The translations under genes and the position numbers were made by a program. The notes beneath the pieces are model-generated. The model saw nothing but the letters and a program-made list of their open reading frames with translations. It made no database searches and was not told the DNA's origin. This document shows, one piece after another, positions 1 through 7,134 of a stretch of 26,664 nt of DNA; the stretch's first letter is position 1, and the number at the start of each line of letters is the position of its first letter. Source of the stretch: Actinomycetota bacterium (GTDB taxonomy: Bacteria; Actinomycetota; Thermoleophilia; Solirubrobacterales; Solirubrobacteraceae). The stretch spans positions 1 to 26,664 of the forward strand of contig SYBY01000073.1 in NCBI GenBank assembly GCA_005788585.1, written 5' to 3'.

Positions 1-14
1 CGGTCGAAACCGTG

Positions 15-21
15 AAGGAGG
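15..21 (+). promoter_or_regulatory. Shine-Dalgarno of the DUF3618 gene
   Basis: AAGGAGG lies seven bases before the ATG at 29. It is one of the few textbook ribosome-binding sites in this window and fixes that start. The promoter must lie beyond the left edge. Confidence 0.85.
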
Positions 22-28
22 ATGTCCA

Positions 29-541
29 ATGGGCGAAGACCCTCAGGTGATCCGTTCAGAGATCGAACAGACGCGCGAGCGCCTCGGCGAGACCGTCGAC
101 GCGCTGGGTGACAAGGCCGACGTCAAGGGCCGCGCCACGAACCGGGTGCGTGGTATGCGCGACCGGGTGACCGAGACCGTGACGGGTGCGGGCCATCAGG
201 TCAACGAGGCCACGCCCGGCGCCGGCGAGGTCAAGCAGGGGGCCCGCCGGGCCGCCGGGATCGCGCAGGAGAATCCGCTCGGGCTCGCGCTCGGCGGGAT
301 CGCGATCGGCGTCCTCGCCGGCATGGCGCTGCCGACGACGCGGATCGAGGAGGAGCGCATCGGGCCGGTCGGCGAGCAGATGCGCGACGCGGGCCAGGAG
401 GCGATGGAGCGCGGCGCCCACGTCGCGAGCGAGGCGGCGTCGAACGCCGTCGAGGCCGCGACCGCTGCGGCGAAGGGCACCTTCCAGGAGGAAGGCGCCA
501 GCGAGGCGCGCGAACTCCAGGACTCGGTGCGTTCGTCCTAG
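29..541 (+). CDS. DUF3618 family membrane-associated protein
   Basis: A 170-residue protein. The N-terminus has the DUF3618 signature: an acidic/basic helix with IEQTRERLGETVDALGDKADVKGR (residues 12-35, quoted here only as its sub-blocks IEQTRERLGETVDAL and DKADVKGR). A glycine-rich hydrophobic segment with GxxxG spacing, likely one membrane helix, sits at about 83-102. An alanine/glutamate-rich helical tail (110-160) looks like a surface-binding coiled coil. DUF3618 proteins are common in actinobacteria, often next to holin-like or DUF4235 proteins and often stress-inducible; no molecular function is established. The start is fixed by the strong ribosome-binding site. Its TAG stop shares a CTAG tetranucleotide with the convergent methyltransferase gene. 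Family assignment is good; any role in envelope stress is inference. Confidence 0.85.
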   Translation: MGEDPQVIRSEIEQTRERLGETVDALGDKADVKGRATNRVRGMRDRVTETVTGAGHQVNEATPGAGEVKQGARRAAGIAQENPLGLALGGIAIGVLAGMALPTTRIEEERIGPVGEQMRDAGQEAMERGAHVASEAASNAVEAATAAAKGTFQEEGASEARELQDSVRSS

Positions 542-1290
542 CGCCAGAGCGGGTGCTGGGCCTCGCGGAGGTGCTCCGCGAGGCCGCGCGCCCGCGTCTC
601 TCGGGACACCTTCGCGCCGGTCCCGCGCGTGCGGGTGACCGGCGCGCTGCCGCGGAAGACGACGATGTCCTCGTGGTGCTGATCCGGGTGCAGGTACCCA
701 CGGGCCCGCAGGGCGCCGGCGCGTTCGTGCACCAGCGGACCGACCGGCCCGCGGCGCCGCGCGACAACCGACGGATCGAGTCCTCCTGCCCGCATCGCGT
801 CGAGCGTCCGGTCCACGCCGATGATCGAAGAGTGGACCATCAGCAACCGGCCTCCGGACCGGAGGTGATCGGCGGCTTCGGCGCAGATTCGCGTGATCAG
901 CTCGCGTCCGTCGGTGCCCCCCTCCCAGGCGCGTGCAGCACCGCTCGGCACGGATGAGCCCTCGGCTGCGGCGGGGAGATAGGGAGGGTTGACCGTGATG
1001 AGGTCGACCCTGCGCCCGGCGAGCGGCGCGAAGAGGTCCCCGCGCCGCGTCTCGACCCGCACGCCGGCCACGAGGCCGTTGAGGCGCGCACACGCCAGCG
1101 CTCGGCGCGACACGTCGATGGCCGTGACCCGCGCGCCACGTCGTGCCGCTGCCACGGCCACGATGCCGGTCCCGGTGCAGAGATCGACGAGATCCGTGGC
1201 GCCGCTGATCGCTTCGCGCCTGACGGCATCGATGAGGAGGTCGGCGTCGCTGACGGGTCGGAAGACGCCGGGGAGTCGCAGAAGGGGCAT
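538..1290 (-). CDS. HemK-like class I SAM-dependent methyltransferase
   Basis: A 250-residue Rossmann-fold methyltransferase. SAM motif I is DLCTGTGIVAVAAARRGA, motif II is VTAIDVSRRAL, and the catalytic NPPYLP loop marks HemK/PrmC/Mtq2-type enzymes that methylate the amide of Gln (or Asn/Ade) side chains. There is no separate N-terminal helical domain as in PrmC, so it is closer to the short HemK2/Mtq2-like group; the substrate is unknown. The start MPLLRLPGVFRP is chosen because it begins the conserved region; an in-frame ATG at 1320 would add ten residues, and neither has a convincing ribosome-binding site. The gene ends on a CTAG shared with the convergent DUF3618 gene. From memory, short HemK-like methyltransferases occur near diiron/CDGSH genes in other actinobacteria; that link needs a genome search. 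Confidence 0.85.
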   Translation of the reverse strand: MPLLRLPGVFRPVSDADLLIDAVRREAISGATDLVDLCTGTGIVAVAAARRGARVTAIDVSRRALACARLNGLVAGVRVETRRGDLFAPLAGRRVDLITVNPPYLPAAAEGSSVPSGAARAWEGGTDGRELITRICAEAADHLRSGGRLLMVHSSIIGVDRTLDAMRAGGLDPSVVARRRGPVGPLVHERAGALRARGYLHPDQHHEDIVVFRGSAPVTRTRGTGAKVSRETRARGLAEHLREAQHPLWR

Positions 1291-1406
1291 GGCGCGCCGG
1301 TGCCCGGTGCCCGGCCCCATCAATCGCAGGTCCGGCGCGGGAGCCGCCGAACGACGCGGCGTCGCGGGCACCGGCGCCGGGTGACGCCGAGTCTGCGGTT
1401 CGAGGC

Positions 1407-1434
1407 CACGGTTCCCGGCACGCCGGGAACCGTG
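1407..1434. repeat. 13-bp perfect inverted repeat
   Basis: CACGGTTCCCGGC (1407-1419) and its exact complement (1422-1434) are separated by AC. It lies between the divergent methyltransferase and TM-peptide genes, 30 bases before the stress-type -35 box at 1464. The two-base centre suits a dimeric DNA-binding protein better than an RNA hairpin, although a four-base loop with a 12-bp stem is possible. No U-tract follows on either strand. Confidence 0.6.
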
Positions 1435-1463
1435 ACGGCGCGAGCTGCACCGGGGAACCTCGC

Positions 1464-1488
1464 GTTTGGCCACGACCCGCCCGGGTAC
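1464..1488 (+). promoter_or_regulatory. SigB/SigF-type promoter of the TM peptide
   Basis: GTTT (1464-1467), a 15-base spacer, then GGGTAC (1483-1488). This matches the GTTT-N14-17-GGGTAY consensus of actinobacterial SigB/SigF-class factors. The -10 box ends nine bases before the ATG at 1498, so the transcript would be leaderless or nearly so. Confidence 0.7.
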
Positions 1489-1497
1489 CGACGCGGC

Positions 1498-1779
1498 ATG
1501 GACCCAGCGTCGTTCTTTCTCATGCTGATCGTCGCGGTCGTCCTCGTCGGCGGCGGGATCGTGCTGGTGGTGGCGCGGATGGCGGCCGGTGCCGGTCGTG
1601 ACCGCGAGCCGGACGACCGGCGTCCCGTGCACCACGAGGTCTCGACGCCGTACCACGAGCACACCGACCTGACCGGCGCCGGCGGCGGGGACGTGGACCG
1701 GACGTCGTCCGCGACCGAGCACCAGGTCGAGGAGGGCGGCGAGGTTCCCCAGCCGGGGCCGCGGCGCTCTCCTCGATGA
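1498..1779 (+). CDS. Small single-pass membrane protein
   Basis: A 93-residue protein of unknown function. Residues 6-26 form one hydrophobic helix (FFLMLIVAVVLVGGGIVLVVA) right after a short N-terminus, followed by a basic patch and a polar, histidine- and acid-rich tail that looks disordered and probably faces the cytoplasm. The ATG at 1498 is chosen because the upstream in-frame extension lies in the promoter and palindrome region and because the membrane helix then sits at the N-terminus. No ribosome-binding site is visible, consistent with the leaderless arrangement implied by the GGGTAC box nine bases upstream. A hairpin follows the stop. I do not recognise a family. Confidence 0.65.
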   Translation: MDPASFFLMLIVAVVLVGGGIVLVVARMAAGAGRDREPDDRRPVHHEVSTPYHEHTDLTGAGGGDVDRTSSATEHQVEEGGEVPQPGPRRSPR

Positions 1780-1784
1780 GGATT

Positions 1785-1803
1785 CCCGCACGTACCGTGC
1801 GGG
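1785..1803 (+). terminator. Hairpin after the TM-peptide gene
   Basis: CCCGCACG and CGTGCGGG form a perfect 8-bp stem with a TAC loop, beginning five bases after the stop at 1779. There is no T-run, as is usual in very GC-rich actinobacteria, so terminator activity is inferred from placement and stem strength. Confidence 0.5.
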
Positions 1804-1863
1804 GAACGGCCGGTGGGCTCGTCGTAGGGTTGACCGCCGTGCGTTGCGGGCATTGCGTGGGCC

Positions 1864-3003
1864 ATGCACGCTCCGCGCTCCATATCCGCCGGTGTTGAGC
1901 GCCCTCCGGGCCAGGCAGCCGCCGCCCTCACCGTCGGACTCGAGGAGGAGGTGCTGCTCGTCGACCCGCGCTCGGGCGCGCCCGTCGCGTGTGCCGCCGA
2001 GGCGCTGCACCGGCTCGGGGGCGACCCGCGGTTCAAGGCGGAGCTCCCGGCCGGCCAGCTGGAGATCTGTCTCCCGCCTGCGCGGTCGGCGCCCGAGGCC
2101 GTCGCGGCGCTGCGTACCGCGCGCCATGATCTCGTGTCTGCGCTGGGCGAACTCGCGCGTCCTGCCGCCGCCGGGGTGCACCCGTGTGCGCCGGCCCGTG
2201 GTCCGCTGACCGAGGGCGAGCGCTATGAGGCGCTGCGAGCGGAGTACGGCGCCGTCGCCGAGCTGCAGCAGGTCTGCGCGCTCCAGGTCCACGTCGCCGT
2301 GGGCGACACCGCGCGCACGATCGCCGTGCACGACGCGCTGCGCGAATACCTGCCCGACATCGCGGCCCTCGCCGCCAACGCGCCCGTCTACGGCGCCCGG
2401 GACACCGGCGTGGCGTCCGTGCGCCCGCTGATCTCCCGGCTGCTGCCGCGCCAGGGGGTGCCGCCGGCGCTGGGTGACCCGCAGGCTTACGCCGCTGAAC
2501 TGTCGTGGGGCGCGCAGGCGGGCGCCGTCCGGGACGCGACCCGCTGGTGGTGGGAGCTGCGCCCGCACCCCGTCCACGGCACACTCGAGCTGCGGGTGCC
2601 GGACGCGCAGACGACCCTCGGGCAGGCCACCGCCGTCATCGCGTTCGTGCACGCTCTGGTGGGCACGATCTGCGACGAGCTGGATGCCCGGGGCCCGCGC
2701 CCGCCGGTCCCGACCTGGCGCATCGAGGAGAACCGCTGGGCCGCCTGCCGCGACGGGCTCGGCGCGACCGTCACGGACGTGCGGACCGGGGTGCACGAAC
2801 CGGTGGCCGATCGCCTGCTCGACCTGGTCGCGTGGGTGGGTCCGGCCGCGGCCCGGCTCGGCTGCGCGACGGAGCTGGCGACGGTCGGCGAGCTCGTCGC
2901 CTCCGGTGGTGGCGCGGCCGCGCAGCGGCGAGAGGCGTTCGCGCACGGCGTCGCCGCGCTCCCCGGGCGGCTCGCCGACCGGTTCCTCGACGACACCGTG
3001 TGA
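1864..3003 (+). CDS. YbdK-type carboxylate-amine ligase (GCS2 family)
   Basis: A 379-residue protein of the glutamate-cysteine ligase type 2 family, close to the usual 370-380. Recognisable blocks are the ATP/Mg-binding VGLEEEVLLVD near residue 24, KAELPAGQLEICLPP in the next strand, LQVHVAVGD in the core, and WWWELRPHPVHGTLELRVPDAQT in the second half. These enzymes join the gamma-carboxylate of glutamate, or a related acid, to an amine using ATP; E. coli YbdK does this weakly with cysteine, and many homologues have unknown substrates. No glutathione synthetase is nearby. A 52-base gap with a strong hairpin separates it from the diiron protein downstream, suggesting a two-gene unit. No clear ribosome-binding site supports the ATG at 1864; a TTGACC at 1830-1835 may be a -35 box. 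Confidence 0.85.
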   Translation: MHAPRSISAGVERPPGQAAAALTVGLEEEVLLVDPRSGAPVACAAEALHRLGGDPRFKAELPAGQLEICLPPARSAPEAVAALRTARHDLVSALGELARPAAAGVHPCAPARGPLTEGERYEALRAEYGAVAELQQVCALQVHVAVGDTARTIAVHDALREYLPDIAALAANAPVYGARDTGVASVRPLISRLLPRQGVPPALGDPQAYAAELSWGAQAGAVRDATRWWWELRPHPVHGTLELRVPDAQTTLGQATAVIAFVHALVGTICDELDARGPRPPVPTWRIEENRWAACRDGLGATVTDVRTGVHEPVADRLLDLVAWVGPAAARLGCATELATVGELVASGGGAAAQRREAFAHGVAALPGRLADRFLDDTV

Positions 3004-3008
3004 CGCTG

Positions 3009-3037
3009 CCCGTGTGTCGCCGGCGGCGACGCACGGG
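3009..3037 (+). repeat. Strong intercistronic hairpin
   Basis: CCCGTGTGTCGCC and GGCGACGCACGGG can pair over 13 bp with one G-U pair and a GGC loop. It starts six bases after the ligase stop and ends four bases before the next gene's ribosome-binding site. It could attenuate, partially terminate, or protect the upstream mRNA. No T-run follows. Confidence 0.6.
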
Positions 3038-3055
3038 TAGGGGGAGACCGTGACC

Positions 3056-4063
3056 ATGCTTCCCGCCCCCCGCGGACCCATCTCCGCGTACCTGCTCGAC
3101 GCGCTGCGCGATCCGGTGGGATCGCTGCCGCCGCTGCCCGTGGTGGCGCTCCCTGACGACCCGCGCACCGACGAGGACCTGCAGCTCGCGCTGTACGTCG
3201 CGTATGAGCTGCACTACCGCGGCTTTGCCGAGGTCGACGACCGCTGGGAATGGGACCCGGCGCTCCTCGGGCTTCGCGCGACGCTGGAGCGGGCGTTCGA
3301 GGACGCGCTGCGCGCGACCGTGCCCCAGCCTGATCCCGTCGCGCCGCGCGACACCGACGCCGCGCTGCGCGAGATCACCGAGCACGGCGAGGATGCGCCG
3401 TCCCTGTCGAAGTTCATCCAGCGTGAGGCGACCGTCGACCAGCTGCGCGCGTTCCTGGTGCACCGTTCGGCCTACCAGATCAAGGAGGCCGACCCGCACT
3501 CGTGGGCGCTCCCGCGGTTGTACGGGCGCCCGAAGGCCGCGATGGTCGAGATCCAGGCCGACGAGTACGGCGGCGGGCGCCCCGACCGCATCCATGCCGA
3601 GCTCTTCGCGCGGGCGCTGCGTGCCACGGGACTCGACGACACGTATGGCGCCTACGTCGACGTCATCCCGGGCGTCACACTGGCCACCGTCAACCTGATC
3701 TCGCTGTTCGGTCTGCACCGCCGGCTGCGCGGCGCGCTCGTCGGCCATCTCGCGGTGTTCGAGATGACATCGTCGGTGCCCAACGGGCGCTACGCGGCCG
3801 GCCTCCGGCGGTTGGGGTTCACAAGCGAGGGCGCGACGGCGTTCTTCGACGAGCACGTCGCCGCCGACGCGGTGCATGAGAGCATCGCGGCCGTCGATCT
3901 CGCCGGCGGCCTTGCGGTGCAGCAGCCCGATCTCGCGGCGGACATCCTGTGGGGCGCCGCCGCGCTCGTCGCGACCGATGCGGCCTGGTCCGAGCATCTC
4001 CTCGCCGCGTTCGCGCGCGATGAGACCGCGCTGCTGGACCGCGCGCCCGTCGCCTCAGCGTGA
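3056..4063 (+). CDS. Iron-containing redox enzyme, heme-oxygenase-like fold
   Basis: A 335-residue all-helical protein of the 'iron-containing redox enzyme' group (Haem_oxygenas_2/HDO-like). Blocks I recognise: a Glu/His-bearing helix (YVAYELHYRGF), a second with Glu and His (YQIKEADPHSWALPRL), the signature MVEIQADEYGGGRPDRIHAELF, and FFDEHVAADAVHESI near the C-terminus; together these supply candidate Glu/Asp/His iron ligands. Characterised members of the wider fold (UndA, SznF, BesC) use a diiron centre and O2 to oxidise or cleave small substrates. Substrate unknown here. GGGGAGA at 3041-3047 is eight bases from the ATG at 3056 but only two from an in-frame GTG at 3050, so the ATG is preferred. 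Its last nine bases overlap the convergent CDGSH gene, a possible electron donor. Confidence 0.8.
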   Translation: MLPAPRGPISAYLLDALRDPVGSLPPLPVVALPDDPRTDEDLQLALYVAYELHYRGFAEVDDRWEWDPALLGLRATLERAFEDALRATVPQPDPVAPRDTDAALREITEHGEDAPSLSKFIQREATVDQLRAFLVHRSAYQIKEADPHSWALPRLYGRPKAAMVEIQADEYGGGRPDRIHAELFARALRATGLDDTYGAYVDVIPGVTLATVNLISLFGLHRRLRGALVGHLAVFEMTSSVPNGRYAAGLRRLGFTSEGATAFFDEHVAADAVHESIAAVDLAGGLAVQQPDLAADILWGAAALVATDAAWSEHLLAAFARDETALLDRAPVASA

Positions 4064-4285
4064 GGAGCGCTGTTCTGCCGCGCCCGGCGCCGAGAACCGC
4101 GTGAGGCGGTGCGAGCCGTCGCAGAACGGGCGCTGGCGCGAGTGCCCGCAGCGGCAGAGCGCGACCGTCGTGCGGTCGATCTCGATCTCGGCGCCGTCCT
4201 GGTCGAGCATCGTGAACGGGCCGCGCACCAGGAGCGGGCCGTCGCGGTACGGCGTGATCGTGACGGGCTGGTCGCGCCGGCTCAT
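4055..4285 (-). CDS. CDGSH-type [2Fe-2S] iron-sulfur protein
   Basis: A 76-residue protein with the complete CDGSH signature CRCGHSRQRPFCDGSH at residues 44-59: Cys44, Cys46, Cys55 and His59 are the 3Cys-1His ligands of a [2Fe-2S] cluster. There is no signal or membrane segment, so it should be cytoplasmic. Family members act as redox-active electron or cluster carriers. Its ATG overlaps the stop of the SRPBCC gene (ATGA), making it the last gene of the sigma factor / Rieske / SRPBCC unit, and its 3' end overlaps the convergent diiron-protein gene by nine bases. That position suggests electron delivery to either the Rieske enzyme or the diiron enzyme; this is inference from neighbourhood. Confidence 0.92.
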   Translation of the reverse strand: MSRRDQPVTITPYRDGPLLVRGPFTMLDQDGAEIEIDRTTVALCRCGHSRQRPFCDGSHRLTRFSAPGAAEQRSSR

Positions 4286-4722
4286 GCGGTAGCCCGCGCC
4301 CAGATCATCGCGCCGAGGCGGCGGACGCTCTCGGTGTTGCGCAGCCCGATGAGCGGCGAGGTCGCGAACTGCGGCAGCATCCCGGCCAGCCCGCCGGTCG
4401 CCTTCTCGTCGATGGACACCCGGGTGCCCCCGTCCGAGGCCGTGAAGGTCAGGGTCACGATGCCGACGAAGAACGGCCGGGCCCGGACCTCGAGCTGCAG
4501 CCGTGACGGCGGCTCGGAGATGAGCACGCTGGAGGTGTCGTGCAGGCGGACGGGCTTGACCCCCTGTGCGTGGTGAAACGTGGCGCCCACGGTCGGCCAG
4601 TCACCGTCGAAGCTCTCGATGCCGTCCGCGCCGATCACCCAGTACGCGTACCCGCGCGGGTCGGCGACGATGGACCAGGCGTCCTGGGGGGTGGCGGGCA
4701 CCCACATGCTGTTCTCAGCCAC
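4282..4722 (-). CDS. SRPBCC (START-like) family protein
   Basis: A 146-residue helix-grip protein. It begins with the polyketide-cyclase/SRPBCC pattern (NSMWVPATPQDAWSIVADP), then GYAYWVIGADGIESFDGDWP, and ends with a long hydrophobic-faced helix, the usual ligand-cavity fold for a lipid or other hydrophobic molecule. Function cannot be assigned further. The start is GTG at 4720-4722, preceded by AGGAG at a normal distance (complement of 4727-4732). Only 12 bases separate it from the Rieske oxidoreductase, and its TGA overlaps the CDGSH start by four bases, so the three should be co-transcribed and translationally coupled. Confidence 0.85.
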   Translation of the reverse strand: MAENSMWVPATPQDAWSIVADPRGYAYWVIGADGIESFDGDWPTVGATFHHAQGVKPVRLHDTSSVLISEPPSRLQLEVRARPFFVGIVTLTFTASDGGTRVSIDEKATGGLAGMLPQFATSPLIGLRNTESVRRLGAMIWARATA

Positions 4723-4734
4723 GGTGGCTCCTGT

Positions 4735-6285
4735 TCAGCGATCGACGGGGGGCAGGCGGTGCACGGCGGGCCCGTCGAGGACCCGGCCGTCGCGGGCATC
4801 GAAGCGTGAGGCGTGGCAGGGGCAGTCCCAGCTGCGCTCGGCGGGGTTGAAGCGCACCTCGCAGCCGAGGTGGGTACAGGTCGCCGACAGGCGGTGCAGG
4901 GCACCCTGGTCGTCGCGGTACACCGCGATGCGCCGGTGCGGCGGCCCGTGCACGGCACCCTCACCGGCGGCAAGGTCCTCGGGCGCCGGTCCTCGGCGCA
5001 GCCGCCCCGTGGCCATGCGCCAGCCGTTCCCGGCGTTCTCGCGCATCGCCTCGCCGACTGCGGGCAGCGAGGGCACGCGCGGATGGTCGAACGCGGCGGC
5101 ATGGGGGGATTCGCGGTCCTCGAACCGCGCGGCGACGTGGTGGGCGGCCGCGGTGCCGAGGGTCATGCCCCACTTGCGCAGGCCGGTGACCGCCCAGACG
5201 CGGCCGCCGGCGCCGAGCACCGGTTCGGCGTAGGGGAGATCGTCGACGCTCGTCATGTCCTGCGAGGACCACCGGTGCGTGATCGGTGCCTCGCCGAACC
5301 ACGCTCGCGCGGTATCGGCCAGCGCGGCGTACCGGGCGTCGGTGTCAGTCTCGCCGCCGGTGCGGTGGCCCTCCCCGCCGATCATCATGAGCTCAGAGCC
5401 GTCGGGCAACGGGGCTGAGCGGATACTCCGGCTGGGGTTGTCGATCCCATAGAGCATCGCGGGGGCCGGGCGCGGCGTCCGCACCCCGACGATGTACGAC
5501 CTGCTGGTGTGCATCCGCGCGAAGTGCAACGAGCGGTCGAGGATGGGGAACTGCGTCGCGATGACGACCCGGTCGGCCTCCAGCGTCGCCCGATCGGTCT
5601 GGACCACGACGCACGGCGAGGTGGCCTGCAGTCCGGTCACGCGGGTGCGCTCGGCGATGAGGCAGCCCGCCGCCTCGGCGAGGTCGGCGAGCGCGAGGAC
5701 GTAGCGCCGCGGGTGCATCTCGGCCTGATCACGCATGCGGACGGCGGCGCGGGCCGCGGGGGGACCGGGGACGGCGGTGGTGCATGCAGCGGGCAGGCCG
5801 AGCTCGCGTGCGGTGGCCGCTTCGCGCTCGATCGTCCCGATCCGGCGCTCGTCCTCGGTGTAGGTGTAGGCGTCACGGGCACGCCAGTCGCAGTCGATGT
5901 CCTCGTCGCGCACCAGGGCGGCCATCCACGCGAGCGCGGCCTCGTTGGCGTGCCCGTAGGCGCCGGCACGGTCGGCGCCGACCCGCCGCTTGAGGCGGTC
6001 GTAGACCAGCCCGTGCGCCGAGGTGACCTTCGCGGTCGTCGCGCCGGTCGTTCCCGCGCCGAGCTCGTCGGCTTCCAGCAGCGCCACACTGGCACCGCCG
6101 CGGGCGAGCAGGAGGGCGCACGTCACGCCGACGATCCCACCACCGACGACCACGACGTCCACCCGCGCACCGGGGCGCAATGGCGGGCGGGGGGTCGCAT
6201 CCGCGGTCGAGGTCAGCCAGTACGAGCCGGCCGGCGCGGAGCCGCGGGAGCCGGATCGGTCCTGGGCGCGCGTGGGCGTGGTCAT
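4735..6285 (-). CDS. FAD-dependent oxidoreductase with C-terminal Rieske domain
   Basis: A 516-residue DAO-type flavoprotein fused to a Rieske domain. The dinucleotide-binding GGGIVG is at residues 48-53, followed by LLEADELGAGTTGATTAKVTSAHG, typical of this fusion family. The Rieske site is near the C-terminus: Cys470/His472 (CTHLGC) and Cys488/His491 (CPCH) bind [2Fe-2S], while Cys475 and Cys490 can form the disulfide seen in high-potential Rieske proteins. No signal peptide, so cytoplasmic. The family probably oxidises an amine or amino acid and passes electrons to the Rieske centre; substrate unknown. The ATG at 6285 is the first before the conserved SYWLTSTADA region. It lies 37 bases after the sigma-factor stop and 12 before the SRPBCC gene. 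Confidence 0.92.
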   Translation of the reverse strand: MTTPTRAQDRSGSRGSAPAGSYWLTSTADATPRPPLRPGARVDVVVVGGGIVGVTCALLLARGGASVALLEADELGAGTTGATTAKVTSAHGLVYDRLKRRVGADRAGAYGHANEAALAWMAALVRDEDIDCDWRARDAYTYTEDERRIGTIEREAATARELGLPAACTTAVPGPPAARAAVRMRDQAEMHPRRYVLALADLAEAAGCLIAERTRVTGLQATSPCVVVQTDRATLEADRVVIATQFPILDRSLHFARMHTSRSYIVGVRTPRPAPAMLYGIDNPSRSIRSAPLPDGSELMMIGGEGHRTGGETDTDARYAALADTARAWFGEAPITHRWSSQDMTSVDDLPYAEPVLGAGGRVWAVTGLRKWGMTLGTAAAHHVAARFEDRESPHAAAFDHPRVPSLPAVGEAMRENAGNGWRMATGRLRRGPAPEDLAAGEGAVHGPPHRRIAVYRDDQGALHRLSATCTHLGCEVRFNPAERSWDCPCHASRFDARDGRVLDGPAVHRLPPVDR

Positions 6286-6297
6286 GAGCGGGCTGGT

Positions 6298-6313
6298 GCC
6301 CCGCGACCGGGGC
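6298..6313 (-). repeat. Short hairpin between sigma factor and Rieske genes
   Basis: GCCCCG and CGGGGC form a 6-bp stem with a four-base loop, within the 37-base gap between the sigma stop and the oxidoreductase start. It could trim expression of the downstream genes relative to the sigma factor. No T-run. Confidence 0.4.
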
Positions 6314-6322
6314 GGTGAAACG

Positions 6323-7096
6323 TCAGTGCGCGGCCAGCTCGAGGGGCTGCGGCGTGTCCTCGCCGACCCCCGCGCGCATCTGCGCGAGCGCGGCGCGCAC
6401 GAGCCGCGAGACGTGCATCTGCGAGATCCCGAGATCCTCGGCGATCTCACGCTGCGACATGCCGCCCCAGAACCGGAGGGCGATGATCCTGCGCTCGCGG
6501 GGACGCAGGGCGAGCAGCCCCGTGCGCACGTCGTGCCGGGCGTCGGCGAGGGCGAACCCGTCGTCGAACTGGCCCATGGACTCGCCGCGAGGGAGCCCCT
6601 CGTCGCCCACCGGCGCGTCGAGCGAGGCAGCGCGGTAGCCGGTGCCGGCCTGCTGCGCCTCGGCGACCTCGTCCACCGAGGTCCTCGTCGCGGCGGCGAT
6701 CTCCTGCACGGTGGGTTCGCGTCCGAGGTCGACCGCGAGCCGCTCGGTCGTGGCGTTGACGGCCAGCACGCGCTCCTGGAGGTCGCGAGGCGGGCGGACC
6801 ATCCACCCGGTGTCGCGGAAGTGCCGGCGGATCTCGCCGGTGATGGTCGGCGCGGCGAAGCCGCTGAACGGCACGCCCCGGTCGGGGTCGAAGCGGTCCA
6901 GGGCCTTGAGGAGCCCGATGGCCCCGACCTGGACGAGGTCGTCCAGTGGCTCGCCGCGCTGGGCGTACCTGCGGGCGATGGACTGCGCGAGCGGAAGAAA
7001 GCGCTCGGCGAGCTGGGCGCGGAGGGCAGGATCCCGCGTGTCGTGGAAACGGCGCAGGAGGTCCGTCTCGTTGCCGGGAAGGTGCGTGGCAGGCAT
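6323..7096 (-). CDS. SigB/SigF/SigG-class RNA polymerase sigma factor
   Basis: A 257-residue group 3 sigma factor. Region 2 runs from FLPLAQSIARRYAQRG through LDDLVQVGAIGLLKALDRFDPDRG to RHFRDTGWMVRPPR; region 3 follows (about 105-165); region 4 carries the helix-turn-helix MSQREIAEDLGISQMHVSRL. Length and order match general-stress/sporulation-type factors. The ATG at 7096 is chosen because GGAGG (complement of 7106-7110) is nine bases away; an in-frame GTG at 7105 abuts that site and is unlikely. The gene is divergent from a STAS anti-anti-sigma gene and leads an operon with redox genes. This class usually reads GTTT-N15-GGGTA promoters, several of which occur in the window. No anti-sigma kinase is encoded here. 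Confidence 0.92.
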   Translation of the reverse strand: MPATHLPGNETDLLRRFHDTRDPALRAQLAERFLPLAQSIARRYAQRGEPLDDLVQVGAIGLLKALDRFDPDRGVPFSGFAAPTITGEIRRHFRDTGWMVRPPRDLQERVLAVNATTERLAVDLGREPTVQEIAAATRTSVDEVAEAQQAGTGYRAASLDAPVGDEGLPRGESMGQFDDGFALADARHDVRTGLLALRPRERRIIALRFWGGMSQREIAEDLGISQMHVSRLVRAALAQMRAGVGEDTPQPLELAAH

Positions 7097-7112
7097 GCAC
7101 CACACCCTCCAT

Positions 7113-7134
7113 GCAGGTCCTGCCTGGTACCAGG
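7113..7134. promoter_or_regulatory. Two abutting palindromes between sigma and STAS genes
   Basis: GCAGGTCCTGC (7113-7123, 11 bp around a central T) shares its last base with the 12-bp perfect palindrome CCTGGTACCAGG (7123-7134). They sit in the 82-base divergent gap, just upstream of the sigma gene's ribosome-binding site, where an operator controlling both genes would be expected. A tandem near-repeat (CAGGGTGGACA / CAGGGGTGGACA, 7131-7151) adjoins it. Confidence 0.5.

Noticed and set aside
1381..1410. A GGTTCGAGGCC stretch resembling a tRNA T-loop
   Set aside because: The flanking bases do not form the 5-bp T-stem, and no acceptor or anticodon arm can be folded around it.
3050..3058. GTG at 3050 as start of the diiron protein
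   Set aside because: Only two bases from the GGGGAGA site; the ATG at 3056 has the normal eight-base spacing.
538..3168. An 876-codon open frame on the minus strand running through the methyltransferase into the ligase and beyond
   Set aside because: Only the first-described 250 codons carry methyltransferase motifs; the rest is the antisense shadow of the TM-peptide and ligase genes, low-complexity R/P/G-rich.
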